From assembly GCA_050084985.1 (NCBI GenBank), contig JBITNC010000001.1:155806001-155870000 (forward strand): DNA of 64,000 nt, written 5' to 3'. The notes under the pieces are model-generated. The model did not search any database and had not been told where the DNA came from. It saw only the letters and a list, made by a program, of their open reading frames with translations. Position numbers and translations under genes: made by a program. This document shows, piece after piece, positions 49,270 through 60,860 of this stretch. Within the stretch, counting starts at the first letter, position 1; every line of letters starts with the position of its first letter. Source of the stretch: Nageia nagi (taxonomy: Eukaryota; Pinophyta).

Positions 49270-49960
49270 TAATTTATTTTTCTTTTGAAGTATTTGAATA
49301 AATATGACTATTTTTACCCACATCAACTACCAATAGCTCATTTGTAGGCATAGGTGTCATAAAAAAGTGAGTAGATGGTAAAGCTATATCATTAGGCAAA
49401 TATGTAGTGTTATAATGTGAATATAGATTATCATCACTAGGCACATAATGTACCAATTCTTCATGAATATAATTAAAAAAATTATGATATTTTGATGAGA
49501 CACATTACATATATCTAATATAAGGCCTTCCTAAGAGAATATTATATTATGTGATACCTCCTTCAATATCTTGTAATATAGTTTGCACCTTATTTGAACC
49601 CATAAAAATAGGTACAAAAATTGACCCTATTGTTAAATATAAACCATTTTTAAATGCTTTTAGTTGAAGTGATGGTGTTTAAATGTGTGAGAAGTGAATA
49701 TTCAAATTATTATATGCAACCATTGAAATAATTTTTATGGCTGATCCTTCATCAATTAGAATTTTCTTAAATGTTTTTCCATGAATTTTGGCTATGATAT
49801 TCAAAGGTTGATTTGATCCTTGTATACATTTAAATATCTTATATCATGATCATAAAAAGTTATTATGGGCTTTTGAATTATATTAATATTTCCCATAAAG
49901 GCCACAAAACTTTTAGTATCATTTTTATCTAATTCAATTATTTGTAGTAATTAATTCATT
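49270..49960 (-). pseudogene. Element D protease-like region
   Basis: Minus-strand blocks read KNGLYLTIGSIFVPIFMGSN, LQDIEGGIT-stop-YNILLGRP and YIRYM, then an open 60-codon stretch HYVPSDDNLYSHYNTTYLPN. The ILLGRP-(W/Y)I-- block is the end of the Tat-like protease fold. The catalytic D-x-G motif is not readable upstream, where 49960-50270 is badly decayed. It sits directly after gag, as expected. Confidence 0.65.
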
Positions 49961-50273
49961 GCATCTCTATGATCTTTTGATTGTTGTAATAATTCAAACA
50001 AAGATATATTTATTTATGAATTCTTTAGTTATTGGTGTAAAGTACCTTTTACAAATACCTTAAGAGGTTGTGGTTTATGTATATGAGGTTGCATATGAAC
50101 CTTATCTTACTGATTATTTGACATATATTTTTCCTCCCTCATATCTTTTGATCTCTTATAAAAACACTTATCATGCCTATGAAACTTGAATTATCTTGAC
50201 TCCATTTATGTATTACTTGTTTTTCACTTGAATGCAATGAAACATTATTAGCTGGATGTTATAGAAGCAAGTT

Positions 50274-52650
50274 TTAAAAAATCCCTAAGTTTTGATTAGG
50301 AATTGTAATGAGATTATCAACCTCCAACTTTCTATTATCAATCAAATCTTGAACTACATTCTTTAATGTTCTGCATTTATTTATGCCATGACCTTTTTTA
50401 TGATGCAAATGACAAAACTCATTTTCATTATAACCATCTAATTTTCTTAGTTTTGGTATTTTTAGTCTTATCTTAGGCAAAGTGATTATTTGAGGATCAC
50501 ATAACTTTCTCAAAATATCATAAATAAATTCTGATAAGGGTGTATATTTTCTTTTACACCTAAAATCTCTTTCTACATTTTGAGGTGGAGATGATTCCAT
50601 ATCTTTCATAATTGAGACCTTATTAGCTGGTAATTATTTACTTGTTTGTCCTATTTTATTTTTATTCCTAGTATAACCATCTCATTTTTTATTATTTATC
50701 TCTCTATCTTGAATTTTAACTTTTTCAATGATAACAACTTAACAGATAACTTCTTCAAAAGTTTTATGTTGTTGAATCAATAATACACTAGCAATAGGTA
50801 TCAAACAACTTTGAATGAATAATTTAACCAACTCTTCTTGAGGTAAAGTAGAAGGCATACATGTTAATATCACCCTCCATTGTGAGATAAAATTAGTAAC
50901 TAATTCATTAGGAAATTTTTGCAATCTCATGATATTAGTAATAGAGGTCTTATCTTTAATGTTGATTTTAAAATGTTCTAGAAATAAATTTGCTAATTAA
51001 GAGTATGAGCTAATGCTATATTCTAGAAAATTGTTGTACGAATCCATCACTTGGCTAGCAAGCATCATGGGAAAGATACATAGCATTAATGCATCATCAT
51101 TAAAAATTAAATAACTTGAATATTTAAATTTCCTTAAATATTATTTAGGATATTTCTTTCCTTTAAATGGTTCAATTTTCAAAATTTCAAACTTAAAAGG
51201 AATTTCCTTGTTTGGAACATTATGATGGATTGGTTCATTACAAATTATTTCATAAGATATTTTTTTCTTATCTTACATAGATAATTTCTTTTATACTTCT
51301 TTTAATATTTTATATAGATCATTATCCTCTTTCATTGCTCTTTATTATGGTTGATTTTGCAAGTACACATGATATTATTCATTTCTCAAATATTTTTCTT
51401 CTCTTGGATAATTTTCTTTTTTGTATCCTTGAAAAGGTCCATATTGATGCTTTGATAGTGTCCATGCATCATAATAACCCTCACTATATGGTGGTGTCGA
51501 AGGTGGAGGTTGGTGAGGTGGTTTAGGAGGAAATGATGGTTGAGGAGCTTGATATGCTTGTCCTATATCTTAGGGTGGAGGAAAATGATACATTTGAAGT
51601 TTATTTTTCCTATTTCTTATTGAGATTTTATTTTTCTTAGTGAAATAAGGATCTTGATATCTATATACCCCATGACCTGGAATAGATAATGATCATGCCT
51701 TAGGATATGACTTATTACCTAAATTAAAACCTTGATCAAAACCAACTTGACCTTTAGTTTAAATATTTTAGCTATTTGAAATAGTTCTACTTTGATGTAT
51801 ATTTGATACAAGTTGAGTTTGAACTTGATGTTGCTTTGTAAATTTAATTATCTACCTATTTTGTTGATCATGTTGAGCAAGAATTTATTATTATTGTTGT
51901 TGTATATTTTATTATTGAACATTTCTTTTCTGATGCACATTTATCTAAGGTGCATGTTCTTTCTTATGAAGATAAGGAGGTATCTCTTGCAACTTAAAAT
52001 TTGATAAATTTTGTTGAGTTGGTTGTCCTTGATTAACTCATCTAAGCCTTACTAAAGGATTTGGTGTATTTGATTTCAAGATATGAATAGGATTATCATA
52101 TACCTTAAAGGCATTTCTTATTTCAATCATAGTAGTTTCTATTTGTATAGAGATTCAATCATCAAACTCCTCCATTTGCCTTGATATTATAAAAGGTGAA
52201 TAATCCTCTCTTCTTAAATATGATTGAACCAAGCATCCATTTGGAAAGTATCATGTAACATTATTATACTAAATCATGAAAGGACCTCTTTGCATTACTA
52301 TATTAACTGATTGCACTCTTGAAGGAGGCACTATCCTTTCTTCATTATTAGGTATTTCATTTATCATTTTATGTTCATCTTCCCTTATATGTATTTCGTA
52401 TAAGGGAAGACTATGAGTATGAGGAGAAGATGGAGTAATTATTAATTGTGTTAGATGTTGTCTAACATCATATAAATAGTTATCAAAAGGATCTCATTGT
52501 ACCTCAAGATTTTGATCTCAAGGTGTTTCTATTCTTGATTGAGTCCTACTAAATTTAATACTTCATCTTTCTCCTAAATCATACTCATATTGAGGTTCTT
52601 GCTCTTGGTGAGCTCAATGAGTATGAGTTTGGATTATTTTTTATTTTTTA
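50274..52650 (-). pseudogene. Element D gag polyprotein, decayed
   Basis: The N-terminal part (about 51300-52650) is rich in Gln, Asn, Tyr and Pro, including APQPSFPPKPPHQPPPSTPP (around 51500). The capsid domain (about 50740-51230) reads KIEPFKGKKYPK, DALMLCIFPMMLASQVMDSY, LANLFLEHFKINIKDKT and LQKFPNELVTNFISQWR. The zinc-knuckle-like motif FCHLHHKKGHGINKC is at 50373-50417, then LKNVVQDLIDNRKL. The last 111 codons (50609-50274) are open. The design matches gag G. Stops again favour Gln and Trp positions. Confidence 0.85.
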
Positions 52651-54502
52651 TATTTTTATCAATCTATAAAAGAACATAAACATCAAACATAACAATTATA
52701 TTTTTATCATTTTTATTTTATATTTGCAAGAAAATAATTCAATGCATAAACATATTATATGAATTCTTACCTTTCAATGTGTTTATATTTTCTATCCTTT
52801 TAACCAATTTAATTAATATTTATTATATGAGTGATGTAAATTGTACATTTTAATCTTTTTAGTTTTCCTAACTTGGTTTTTTTTAGACAAGTGTTTAATA
52901 AAGGTAGGCTAGTAATCCTAATAGGCTAGCTATGGCTAAGTAATGACTTGGTACTTAAAGTGGTCCCCTTAGTGTAATGGGATTCAAGGGATACCATTGA
53001 GAACTATCTCAATGATTAAATACAACTATAACTACTTTTTTATAATCATTCAAAGAAAAGTAATGAATTCTAACCTATGAACCATGTATTCATTTCCAAG
53101 TTTTGGCTCTAAGGCTCATTGCATTTCATCATTGGGTACATAAGAAAATAAGAATCAATGGTTCGTAATGACATCCAACTCATTGATGTTCATTGTATAA
53201 GGTCTTATGATCATGAAATTAATAAACAAAAATTCATATGAATATTATTTAACCCTCCCAAACATACATGTCAATTGATTAAATGTCCCTTTAATGTGAT
53301 TCAAATAATATTTTGATTAATGTGTATCTTGATATAATCAACCCATGAAATTCATTTCCAAATTAATGAGATTCATTTACCACCTTTAAATGAGATTCAT
53401 TCACCCTTCCAATTATGCAAGTAATAAAGTGTGGTTCATTATCTCTTCTTATGAGTCACATCAACCTTTGATCACCCTTTGGTGTGGTAAGGGTAGACAA
53501 GTAAGAAGCTTTTAATGTGTATACATTGATTAAATATAGGTCCTTTCCCCCTCTTTGAGTCACATCAACCTTCAAATGGCTTTTGGTGTGGTAAGGGTAG
53601 ACAAATAAGAGTGTTAATATGAGTGTAAATTTTAAACAAAGTGTAAATTCATCATCCTTTTTACTTAACTTTTTTTATCACTTCATATCACCATAGGTGC
53701 AAAAGCGAGAGCATACTTTATTAAATAAAAGTAACTTAATGTAAATGCAAACACCATACTCATTGACCAATTAATATACTATTCTACCTTAAATTTGGTT
53801 CATTCATCTTCGATTCATTCCAAATTTAATGAAGTTTAATTAACCCCTTCCAAGTGTTAAAGTAACTCAATGTAGATTCCTTAACCAAATTATGTGATAA
53901 TATGAAAGAAATAAAGTTTCATTTAATTTTTTCCTATCAAATCCATTTTGGTCACCTAAGATCACTTTTTAGTGCAAAGGGAGACCATAGATAAATGAGA
54001 TAGAAAAAGTACTCAAGTGAAGGTGCTTTTAATGCTCCCTACCCAAAAAATAAGTAAATTAAGCCTTGAATCTAACAATAATAATATTAAATTAATGCAT
54101 TTCTAATATTAACTTTAACTACCCTTTCCTACATACAATATTAGAAAAGGGATCATAAACAAGGGGTTTATTCCTATTTTTCATCTTAAATTCTTACATT
54201 ATGCTTACTATCTTGATAAAAATTTGGACTCCTACCTTTTTTAAAAAATACTAGCATTTTTTCCCAATTGCTAGCATCCTAATCTTGTCGTTGGCATCCT
54301 AATCTAGTTATTAGCATTTGATATCAAATCATAGAACACTCTATTACTAGATCTATAAAAATATAGAATATAATAAACTTCAAACATACTCAAAACTGTA
54401 AGATATAGAATAAAAAAACAATTGTAAAAACTTGAGAAAACCCCCTTTGTTTAATCATTGATGTTATCTACATGCAAGGGGCCCTCTTTTTAGCGACATA
54501 GA
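52651..54502 (-). other. Element D leader region
   Basis: No coding similarity. A direct duplication of about 104 bases lies at 53452-53610, with TGAGTCACATCAACCTT and GGTGTGGTAAGGGTAGACAA in both halves. A weaker third copy is near 53950. GAGATTCATT-type words recur at 53340-53410. The primer site should abut 54503, but the sequence there (TCTATGTCGCTAAAAAGAGG on the minus strand) has no clear TGG start. Confidence 0.6.
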
Positions 54503-55488
54503 TGTCAACTCAAAAAAGCAACCTATTAGAAAATAAGAAAAATAAACATAAATTATCAATATGTATTTTATTACTCTTTGGAGTGACCTCAGATTGTAAA
54601 AAAATGAATCTCTAGATTCGCCACCTTACTTGAAGTGATTTTACAAAATTATGTTTTAGAGCCTCTTTAACTTTACAAAATCATTGGAAATTAGGATGAA
54701 ATCATCAATAATTATCTCCAATAATTGGCATCAAATATGTAGTCATATGTATCTCTACAATTGGAGTGTATTTTTTAATGATTCTCCTCCCCTTCTTCAT
54801 TTCAACTTTATCTCTTGATTCTTGATGATTTCTACCTGAATGAACCTTCAATATTCTACACTTTAACACCTATGGGCCCTATACACATGCCAAAATAAAA
54901 TATCAAACATACCTGGTCATATAAAAAAATATTAGATACTAAACTTAAAATCATGAATAACTATATAAATGAAGTACTTAATTCTTCAAAAGGTTTAAGT
55001 GAATTTTTTCAAAGTAATCCTACTTCAAATTCGGGTGTTTTTATTCATTCTTGAAGGTTTTATTTATAGATTTAAAAATTGGTTGAATTTTATATTTTAT
55101 ATACTAATAACCTAGCCTAAGATCTAATCTAGATCTAAAATAGTTGTGATCTCCTATGTATAGTTATGAAACTGACCATGACTCACTCCTAATCCATAAT
55201 TTTAAGGGATGTCACCCCATAGCTCACTATCTTGTTTTAGCTTTGCTGATTGCAGAGTCATCTGTAATTGGGATTGTTCATCTATATCTTGACTTAGTCA
55301 TTGATATTTGGAGTCAATCATTGATATTTGGATTTATTCATCAACATTTAGAGTCAATCATTAACATGTGGAGTCGATCACCAACATTTGGATATTGATT
55401 CAAATTTATTATAACTTTTATAATAGATATTAATTTTTTATCACGTTCATTTGAATTTTCACTAAAGGGTCATTATTGGGTGTCTACA
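54503..55488 (-). repeat. Element D 5' LTR
   Basis: In plus reading TGTCAACTCAAAAAAGCAAC to GGGTGTCTACA, aligned with 46885-47861. The TATA box TATAAATA (minus) is at 55061-55068. A 20-bp minisatellite at 55291-55390 has five units like GAGTCAATCATTGATATTTG. Confidence 0.93.
55061..55068 (-). promoter_or_regulatory. TATA box of D 5' LTR
   Basis: CTATAAATAAAACC on the minus strand, kept in both D LTRs (also 47443-47450). It lies about 560 bases from the internal edge of the LTR. Confidence 0.6.
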
Positions 55489-55493
55489 TATAG

Positions 55494-56700
55494 GTTATAA
55501 AGGCTAGATCTAAGCCTATCATGTCACTATATTCCTAAGAAAATATATCCTTAAACTCTATCAAGAATTGATGATACATTTTCTTATCTTCTCAATGATT
55601 CTTATTCCAATCTCAATAATGTTTGATACCTCCTCTATACCAACATTGATCTTAATATAAGGCTCATTCAACCATGGTATCCCATCACCAAGTTGAAATA
55701 GATTAGGCAATACCCCCAATCCTATTATGATATGAGATCAAGAATGTCACACACACACCCCTAGCTACCTAGCCTATTATACTAAATGAAAGAAGAAGGT
55801 AGGCTAGTATAGCAGGGAAAAACTTACTATGTGCTCTGTTTCTTCTCCAAAATAGGCATAATGATGATAAGCCACCTTTCCTTCCCTCTTGTGATGAAAT
55901 TATTTGAACTTAGATCATGTCCCCAATGTGTTTAGGAGTGCATCATCCACTTCAAATGCATTAGTAAACATGGAGGCCATCCTTTCAAGCATAGGGTAAG
56001 AGGAATCATGATCTATTTTATCAATGTGAGTGTTAGGATTAGAACAAGCACATATGTTATCATGGGTGCTAAAGCTACAATGGGTGCTAGTCTTCCTATA
56101 ATATTTTCCCTTTATTTCTGAGGATATGTCAACTATGTTGACTGATTGCAACTTTGATTTTGTTCTAGACTCATTGTCACTACTATAAGAGACTAAATTT
56201 TTTTGATTTTCCTTTTTTATTCATAGGCCACCCTTGCCTATATTTGATTCAAACATCTTCATGGATAACTCTTTAATCCCCTATTCATCCTTACTAATAC
56301 CTTTACCTTTGTATCTTTTTGATTCCATGTACTATGGTGCATGACATCTCATTTGCCTAGTTTTTTTGTTGACCTTTATATAGGTTTCCACTTTATTATT
56401 TTATGTATTTGAATATGAGTCTCATTTTGAGGTGTTATTATTGTATAATATCATTATATATCATCTTCTTTTGAATCTGACTATTTTTAATTGCATTTGC
56501 AGTAATGAGAGTAGCACAGGAGCTTATGTTGGTGTGAATGATAGTCATATTGAGATTTTTTATATTTCCTAATTTCCTAATATATTCTTTGATCACCTTT
56601 TGATTGATGATATATGTGTAAACACCTATTTCTTTGTACAACTATATAGTATCATCATCTGCTTCATCTTCCTTACTATCATTATCATTATCCTCATGGA
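55494..56700 (-). pseudogene. Element E PR-RT linker and first residues of RT
   Basis: The segment next to D (55494-55570) reads FLIEFKDIFS-stop-EYSDMI and GLDLAFITY, the opening of a Tat-like RT, with TAG for Gln. Upstream, 55620-55720 reads EVSNIIEIGIRI. An open stretch of 78 codons (55915-56151) ends EVDDALLNTLGT, then WSKFK and YAYFGEETEHI. The linker has no named domain, and the part at 56151-56700 has many breaks. Confidence 0.75.
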
Positions 56701-56785
56701 TTTCAATATTTTGATATGGGACTATGGTGTTCTCAAGCTATGCATTCATGTATAGATTTTTATTTACTAATTCTATGATATATTC

Positions 56786-57341
56786 CTATCCATCATGATT
56801 AAATTTTATCAATCTATGCAATGTAGATGGTATGCACCTCATAGGATGTATCCATGGTCTCCCTAGGAGGATGTCATAAGGAAGCTTCTTGTCCAAAACA
56901 TAGGTCATATCTTCCACTATCTTTGGTCCCAATTGAATAGGTAGCATTATATGTCCAACATGTGCTTTACTATCACTTAACATAACTTGTGATCTTGTAC
57001 TTCTTTTGTATAAATTTTGGTATCAATTTATCTCCAAACATTTTGAGGAAATAAATGGAACAAATATTAAAACTTGCACCACAATATACAAATGCATGTT
57101 TAACTATTTTTCTTAATATATTTATACATATATGGATTGGCAAGAATTTATCAATGATGTCATCACTAGGAATTTTATCATCAATAAATGTAATAGCATT
57201 CTTGAAATAACTAATCATTCCTACCAATGAGTTAGTAGAAATATATGTATCAACATCAATGCCACTAAGAAGCTCAAACAATGCTAGTCTATGTTCTTTA
57301 TATGTCTTAAATAATTCAAACAATATGATTTTGGGATTCAT
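56786..57341 (-). pseudogene. Element E protease, decayed
   Basis: The N-terminal half at 56973-57341 is open and ends IVKHAFVYCGASFNICSIYF. The protease motif D-C-G-A-S-x-N has its Asp changed to Tyr (GAT to TAT). The C-terminal half at 56786-56983 reads GHIMLPIQLGPKI, YDILLGRPWIHPMRCIPSTL and HRLIKFNHDG, the standard end of a Tat-like protease. A single frameshift separates the halves. Even if translated, the missing Asp would abolish activity. Confidence 0.85.
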
Positions 57342-57344
57342 ATT

Positions 57345-58897
57345 TTAATATTTTATAAGATGTTCTTTTTACATTTGTCTTTCATCTTTTGCTTAAGAGA
57401 AGATGTAGAAGGTACCTATTTTGAAGTAGAAACTAGATTAGGAATACCTTTCTTTGAACTTGTAGCTACATTATATGTTTATTCCAAATATAAACTTGCA
57501 TTTGAGTTTGTATTTTTACTAAATTCATCATCAAACTCAATAGTTTCATCATTATCATCATAGATAATCATGTTCACCATATTAACAGAAGGTAAATCCT
57601 AATTTTTGACTTTGAGCACATCATTTTCATATGAAATTATGCCACTATCCAACAAGTGTTTTAATTTCTTCCTTAAAAATGACAACCTATTGTATTATGT
57701 CCTTTGATTTGATGATATTTGCAAAATTGATTTTCCCTTTACCAATGAAGTTTCTCATCATTAGGTCCATATTAATTTCCTTAAATTCATTTTATTAAAC
57801 CCTTATCTAAATAATCTTCAAACATTTGGTTAGGGTTTATAGGCAATGGATACATATCTTTGGCTAATTTTCTATCCTTATGTTTATCTTGGTGGGTTTG
57901 TTCAACAACATTCACTAAATTATCATCCTTTTTATTATAAGGCTTCCTACCATTATCTTTGCTAGAGTAGGATGATGTATACTTAAGCAAACTAGACCTT
58001 AGTAATAATTATTCTTCCTCAATAAGAAAATGAACTATATGCATAAATGAACCATTAACATGCCTTAATGAATCTCTCTTTTACCTTTTATTCAATGGAC
58101 CTTCAAATCTTGATGAATCAAGGAGCAAAATTATCCAACCTCTCTATTTATCCTTGCTTAAAATGGATTAAATCTATTAAATTAACTAATTTATTCATAT
58201 TGCATCTAAAGTGAGCTTTCAACTAATCCTCTAACTACTAATAAGATGTTATAGAACCTAGTTATAAGCTATAAAACCACTTTTGAGCTTCTCTAGTTAA
58301 ATTGAAGAAAATATCTCACTTTTAAATGTTCATTAATATTATATTTAAGCTCTATAATGTAATCAAAATATTGAAGATGAGTAACAAAATTGGTCTCACC
58401 ATTAAACTTTTTGAAATAAGGATTTGTATCTGTACCAACAAGGAGTGTATTGTGAATCTCCATTCTTAATGGATTGCCCTTATTTTTTATTATATCTGTA
58501 TGAAATCCAAACTTGCTCTCAAGTTGTGCAACTTGAGACTCTAGATGTTTAAAATCTATATGGATGAAAGTTCCTAAATTAGATGCATGATTCCAAACAT
58601 TCATGATACTATTAGCATTGGTGCTAATGGTAACATCCACTTTGATGTGTATGTTCATGTTAATTTGAGTGGTGATATGGAATGCCAGGGTAGATGCTTT
58701 CATAATAAGAGCTTGAAACTTAGGCATTTCTATTAGTTTAGTCAATACTTTAGGAGTGATGCTCCCCATTTCTATGACACTCATAAAATCTAAATCAAAT
58801 GCAATTAAGAACCTTAGGTTTCTTGATGTAAAATATGGGTAGGTTCGAGAGCACTTATATTCTAATCCTAATTTAGAGAAATAAAATGCTATAAATA
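57345..58897 (-). pseudogene. Element E gag, decayed
   Basis: Reading begins close to the primer site. The stretch 58293-58934 is open for 213 codons, although its first Met lies inside the LTR and is not a credible start. It includes LESQVAQLESKFGFHTD (a heptad-like part) and FKKFNGETNFVTHLQYFDYI then ELKYNINEHLKVRYFLQFN, matching element C's gag. The zinc-knuckle-like motif FCKYHQIKGHNTIGC lies at 57682-57726, followed by LRKKLKHLLDSGII. The middle (57800-58290) is broken by stops. Confidence 0.83.
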
Positions 58898-58908
58898 GGT
58901 GGGCACCA
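58897..58908 (-). other. Element E primer-binding site
   Basis: TGGTGCCCACCT on the minus strand starts three bases from the LTR. It has the same TGGTG opening as in B and C. Confidence 0.6.
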
Positions 58909-58911
58909 ATA

Positions 58912-59696
58912 TGTTGATATGTATTTTGGTACACCTAGGTTTACCTCTAAATGACCTAAAAGGACATATACATTTATTTGTATTATGAAGCTAAGATGAT
59001 TAACTTAGATATATATACAATAGTGCAATAATAAAATAATGATATTACAATAATATCAAAATGTAAAATACAACTACATGAACTAAAGAGAAAGGAATAA
59101 AGTGAAAGATAAATACTTGTGTGTTCTTATTTATGTTGAGATCAAGAATATAACAAATAAACTTATTAGAGAGTGGTGATCTTGTTGTGTGAACCCTAAG
59201 GCCAACTTTAAAAGAAACACTAGCATGGGAACTAGTCTTAAAGAGCTTAGCATAGATGCAAACCTCAGTGTGGATGCTAACGATCCTAAAGAATGAGGTT
59301 CACCAATAAGGATTTATGATAGCATATATGATAATAATACAAATCAAGCATATAGTCATGGATAGTGTTAAAAATTACAAACTTGAGAGATAATGAGATT
59401 TCAATCTCAATAGGTAGTGTTTAGAAACACCCAAGTGTAGGGTACTAACTATCAAGATGTAATCTTGACATTCTTTACCTAGGTTAGAGATACTTCCATT
59501 TATATTAGGCATGATTCACCATCTAACCCCTTATATGAAGGTAGTAGTCATCCTAATATACCTAACATAAAATGTAAGAACATAACATAAGAAATATATG
59601 ATAATAAGATAAAATGTGACTAAATATGATTAAAACATGTATGTAAGTTGCACCTAAGTGGGACCATGTTAAGGAGACCACTTTTAGGTATCAATA
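58912..59696 (-). repeat. Element E 5' LTR
   Basis: In plus reading TGTTGATATGTATTTTGG to TTTTAGGTATCAATA, 785 bases. The minus-strand TATA box (TATAAATG, 59498-59505) lies in the part that is amplified in the array at 38353-43330. CATAT follows at 59697. Confidence 0.94.
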
Positions 59697-59701
59697 CATA
59701 T

Positions 59702-60250
59702 CCTATGATTATTGCAATCCATGAGATTGCATTTTGATTAGGAATTTTATCAAATAATTCATAAACCCTTTGAGAATATCTATTTTGTGCATATCCTATG
59801 ATCATTTAAGTCCATAAAACTATGTCTCCATCATGCATATTATCAAACCATTACACTTGCCTTCTCTATGCTTTTATAATTTACATATCTATGAGGGTAT
59901 TCACAACCACAACATCTAACAAAAATACACTTTTTGAGTCATTGATGTATGTATAAATCTTGTTACAAAGTCCCTAATTTGGTGCATGTTTTGAGAATGG
60001 TGGGAAAGATGAATTAAGCTAATTGGACTAATTCTACTATTTTTTGTAATTGCTAAAATAATTTTAATGCATATCGAGGAAATCCTTATCTTTGGTAACT
60101 TGATATCATCATATTACATGAGAACATGTATTATTTATTCATATAGTTGAAAACTTCATAGGTCTCTACCAAACTTTCACAAATGCAACACATGCATAAC
60201 CTTATTGAGATGGCCTTCTCTACAAAGTGCAACAATGGTGGTGGTAATCA
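59702..60250 (-). pseudogene. PPR gene, N-terminal side of the copy split by element E
   Basis: Reading leftward from 60250: LCREGHLNKVMHVLH, like the first helix pair of many plant PLS-class PPR proteins (A-C--GRL-EAL-IL). Then LVTRFIHTSMTQKVYF, and at 59805-59702 MIIGYAQNRYSQRVYELFDK, IPNQNAISWIAIIIGY. The last residues meet element E at the duplication CATAT. The gene resumes at 37784 with QNGFFEKALET-like text. The 93-base spacing of the two MI-GYAQN units equals 31 codons, a standard S-type PPR length. Confidence 0.82.
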
Positions 60251-60359
60251 ATAATTACAGGTGATGGGTATTCTTTTTTTAGTCTTATGGCCATCTATTT
60301 CTACCTTTGTTAATATATAATTTTGATTGTAGAGATAGAATGTAATGTGAAGAGATTTC

Positions 60360-60575
60360 TACTATAAAATGAAGTGAGGATTTTGGGATCAACTTCAATC
60401 AACATCATGGTAGTGATGGAGATATCAAGATAGCCCACACGAACACAAAGATCAATAATGCACCTATAATGATTTATACTAGGAATAATACAATAAGATT
60501 CACTTATGGTATTAAAGTATTTACAACCCTTATTTGCTAGAATTACATAGTTGAACCTAAGTAGAACACATATAA
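60360..60575 (-). pseudogene. PPR fragment (post-repeat region)
   Basis: Reads KGCKYFNTISESYCIIPSIN, HYRCIIDLCVRVGYLDISIT. PLS-class PPR proteins have GCKYFNSMSESYCI-P-M-HYACMVDLLGRAG-LE-A here. Same sequence type as the array at 61855-62990. One piece, no further PPR motifs attached. Confidence 0.75.
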
Positions 60576-60860
60576 AGGTTTTTCATATATATCTATTTGG
60601 GCATTCACAACCATGATTTTTGATCAAAAGCCATTTTCAAATACTCTTTGATGGAACATGCTAGAATAATGCTGGTAAAGATTATAGAGTATAGTTGTAC
60701 ACCTTTCCCAAAAAATCCTCATAGTCTCCCTCTCTTCTCTCTCAAGCTTGGGAAAAATGAAATGTGCTAAGTGGGTTTTAGGGTATGGGGTGGGAAAGGA
60801 ATTTTTAGGTGACCACCTAATATTTTTTACCTTTTTTTGTTTTTAAATTGATTTAAGTGG
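60576..60860. other. Non-coding
   Basis: No recognisable coding text beyond a short HTF-type PPR trace near 60600. CTCTCTTCTCTCTCAAG at 60728 is a small pyrimidine run. Confidence 0.4.

Larger units (their letters stand above)
46885..55488 (-). mobile_element. Element D: gag-PR gypsy element nested in E
   Basis: The element is 8.6 kb, minus strand, with LTRs at 54503-55488 (5') and 46885-47861 (3'). Flanking 5-mers are TATAA (46880-46884) and TATAG (55489-55493), a duplication with one transition. Contents: leader, proline-rich gag with zinc knuckle, protease, long 3' region. No RT, RNase H or integrase can be read in the 1.4 kb between protease and 3' LTR. It looks like a non-autonomous Tat-like element. 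Excision joins E's RT text FKDIFS-stop-EYSDMIGLDLA-FITY to NLMVQEGEKHV. Confidence 0.93.
37790..59696 (-). mobile_element. Element E: large Ty3/gypsy (Tat-like) retrotransposon carrying element D
   Basis: The element spans 21.9 kb (13.3 kb without D). Its LTRs are at 58912-59696 (5') and 37790-38610 (3'), and the exact duplication CATAT flanks it (37785-37789, 59697-59701). Minus-strand order: LTR, primer site, gag, PR, linker, RT (split by D), RNase H, second RNase H, IN, 3' UTR, a fourfold tandem array of 3'-UTR/polypurine/U3 sequence, LTR. Removing it joins two parts of a PPR gene. The joined site matches internal PPR units such as 37321-37360, which serve as a paralogous empty site. Confidence 0.95.

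Noticed and set aside
58912-58934. Met start of the 213-codon frame in E gag
   Set aside because: It falls inside the 5' LTR across the primer site, so it cannot be the native gag start even though the downstream frame is real.
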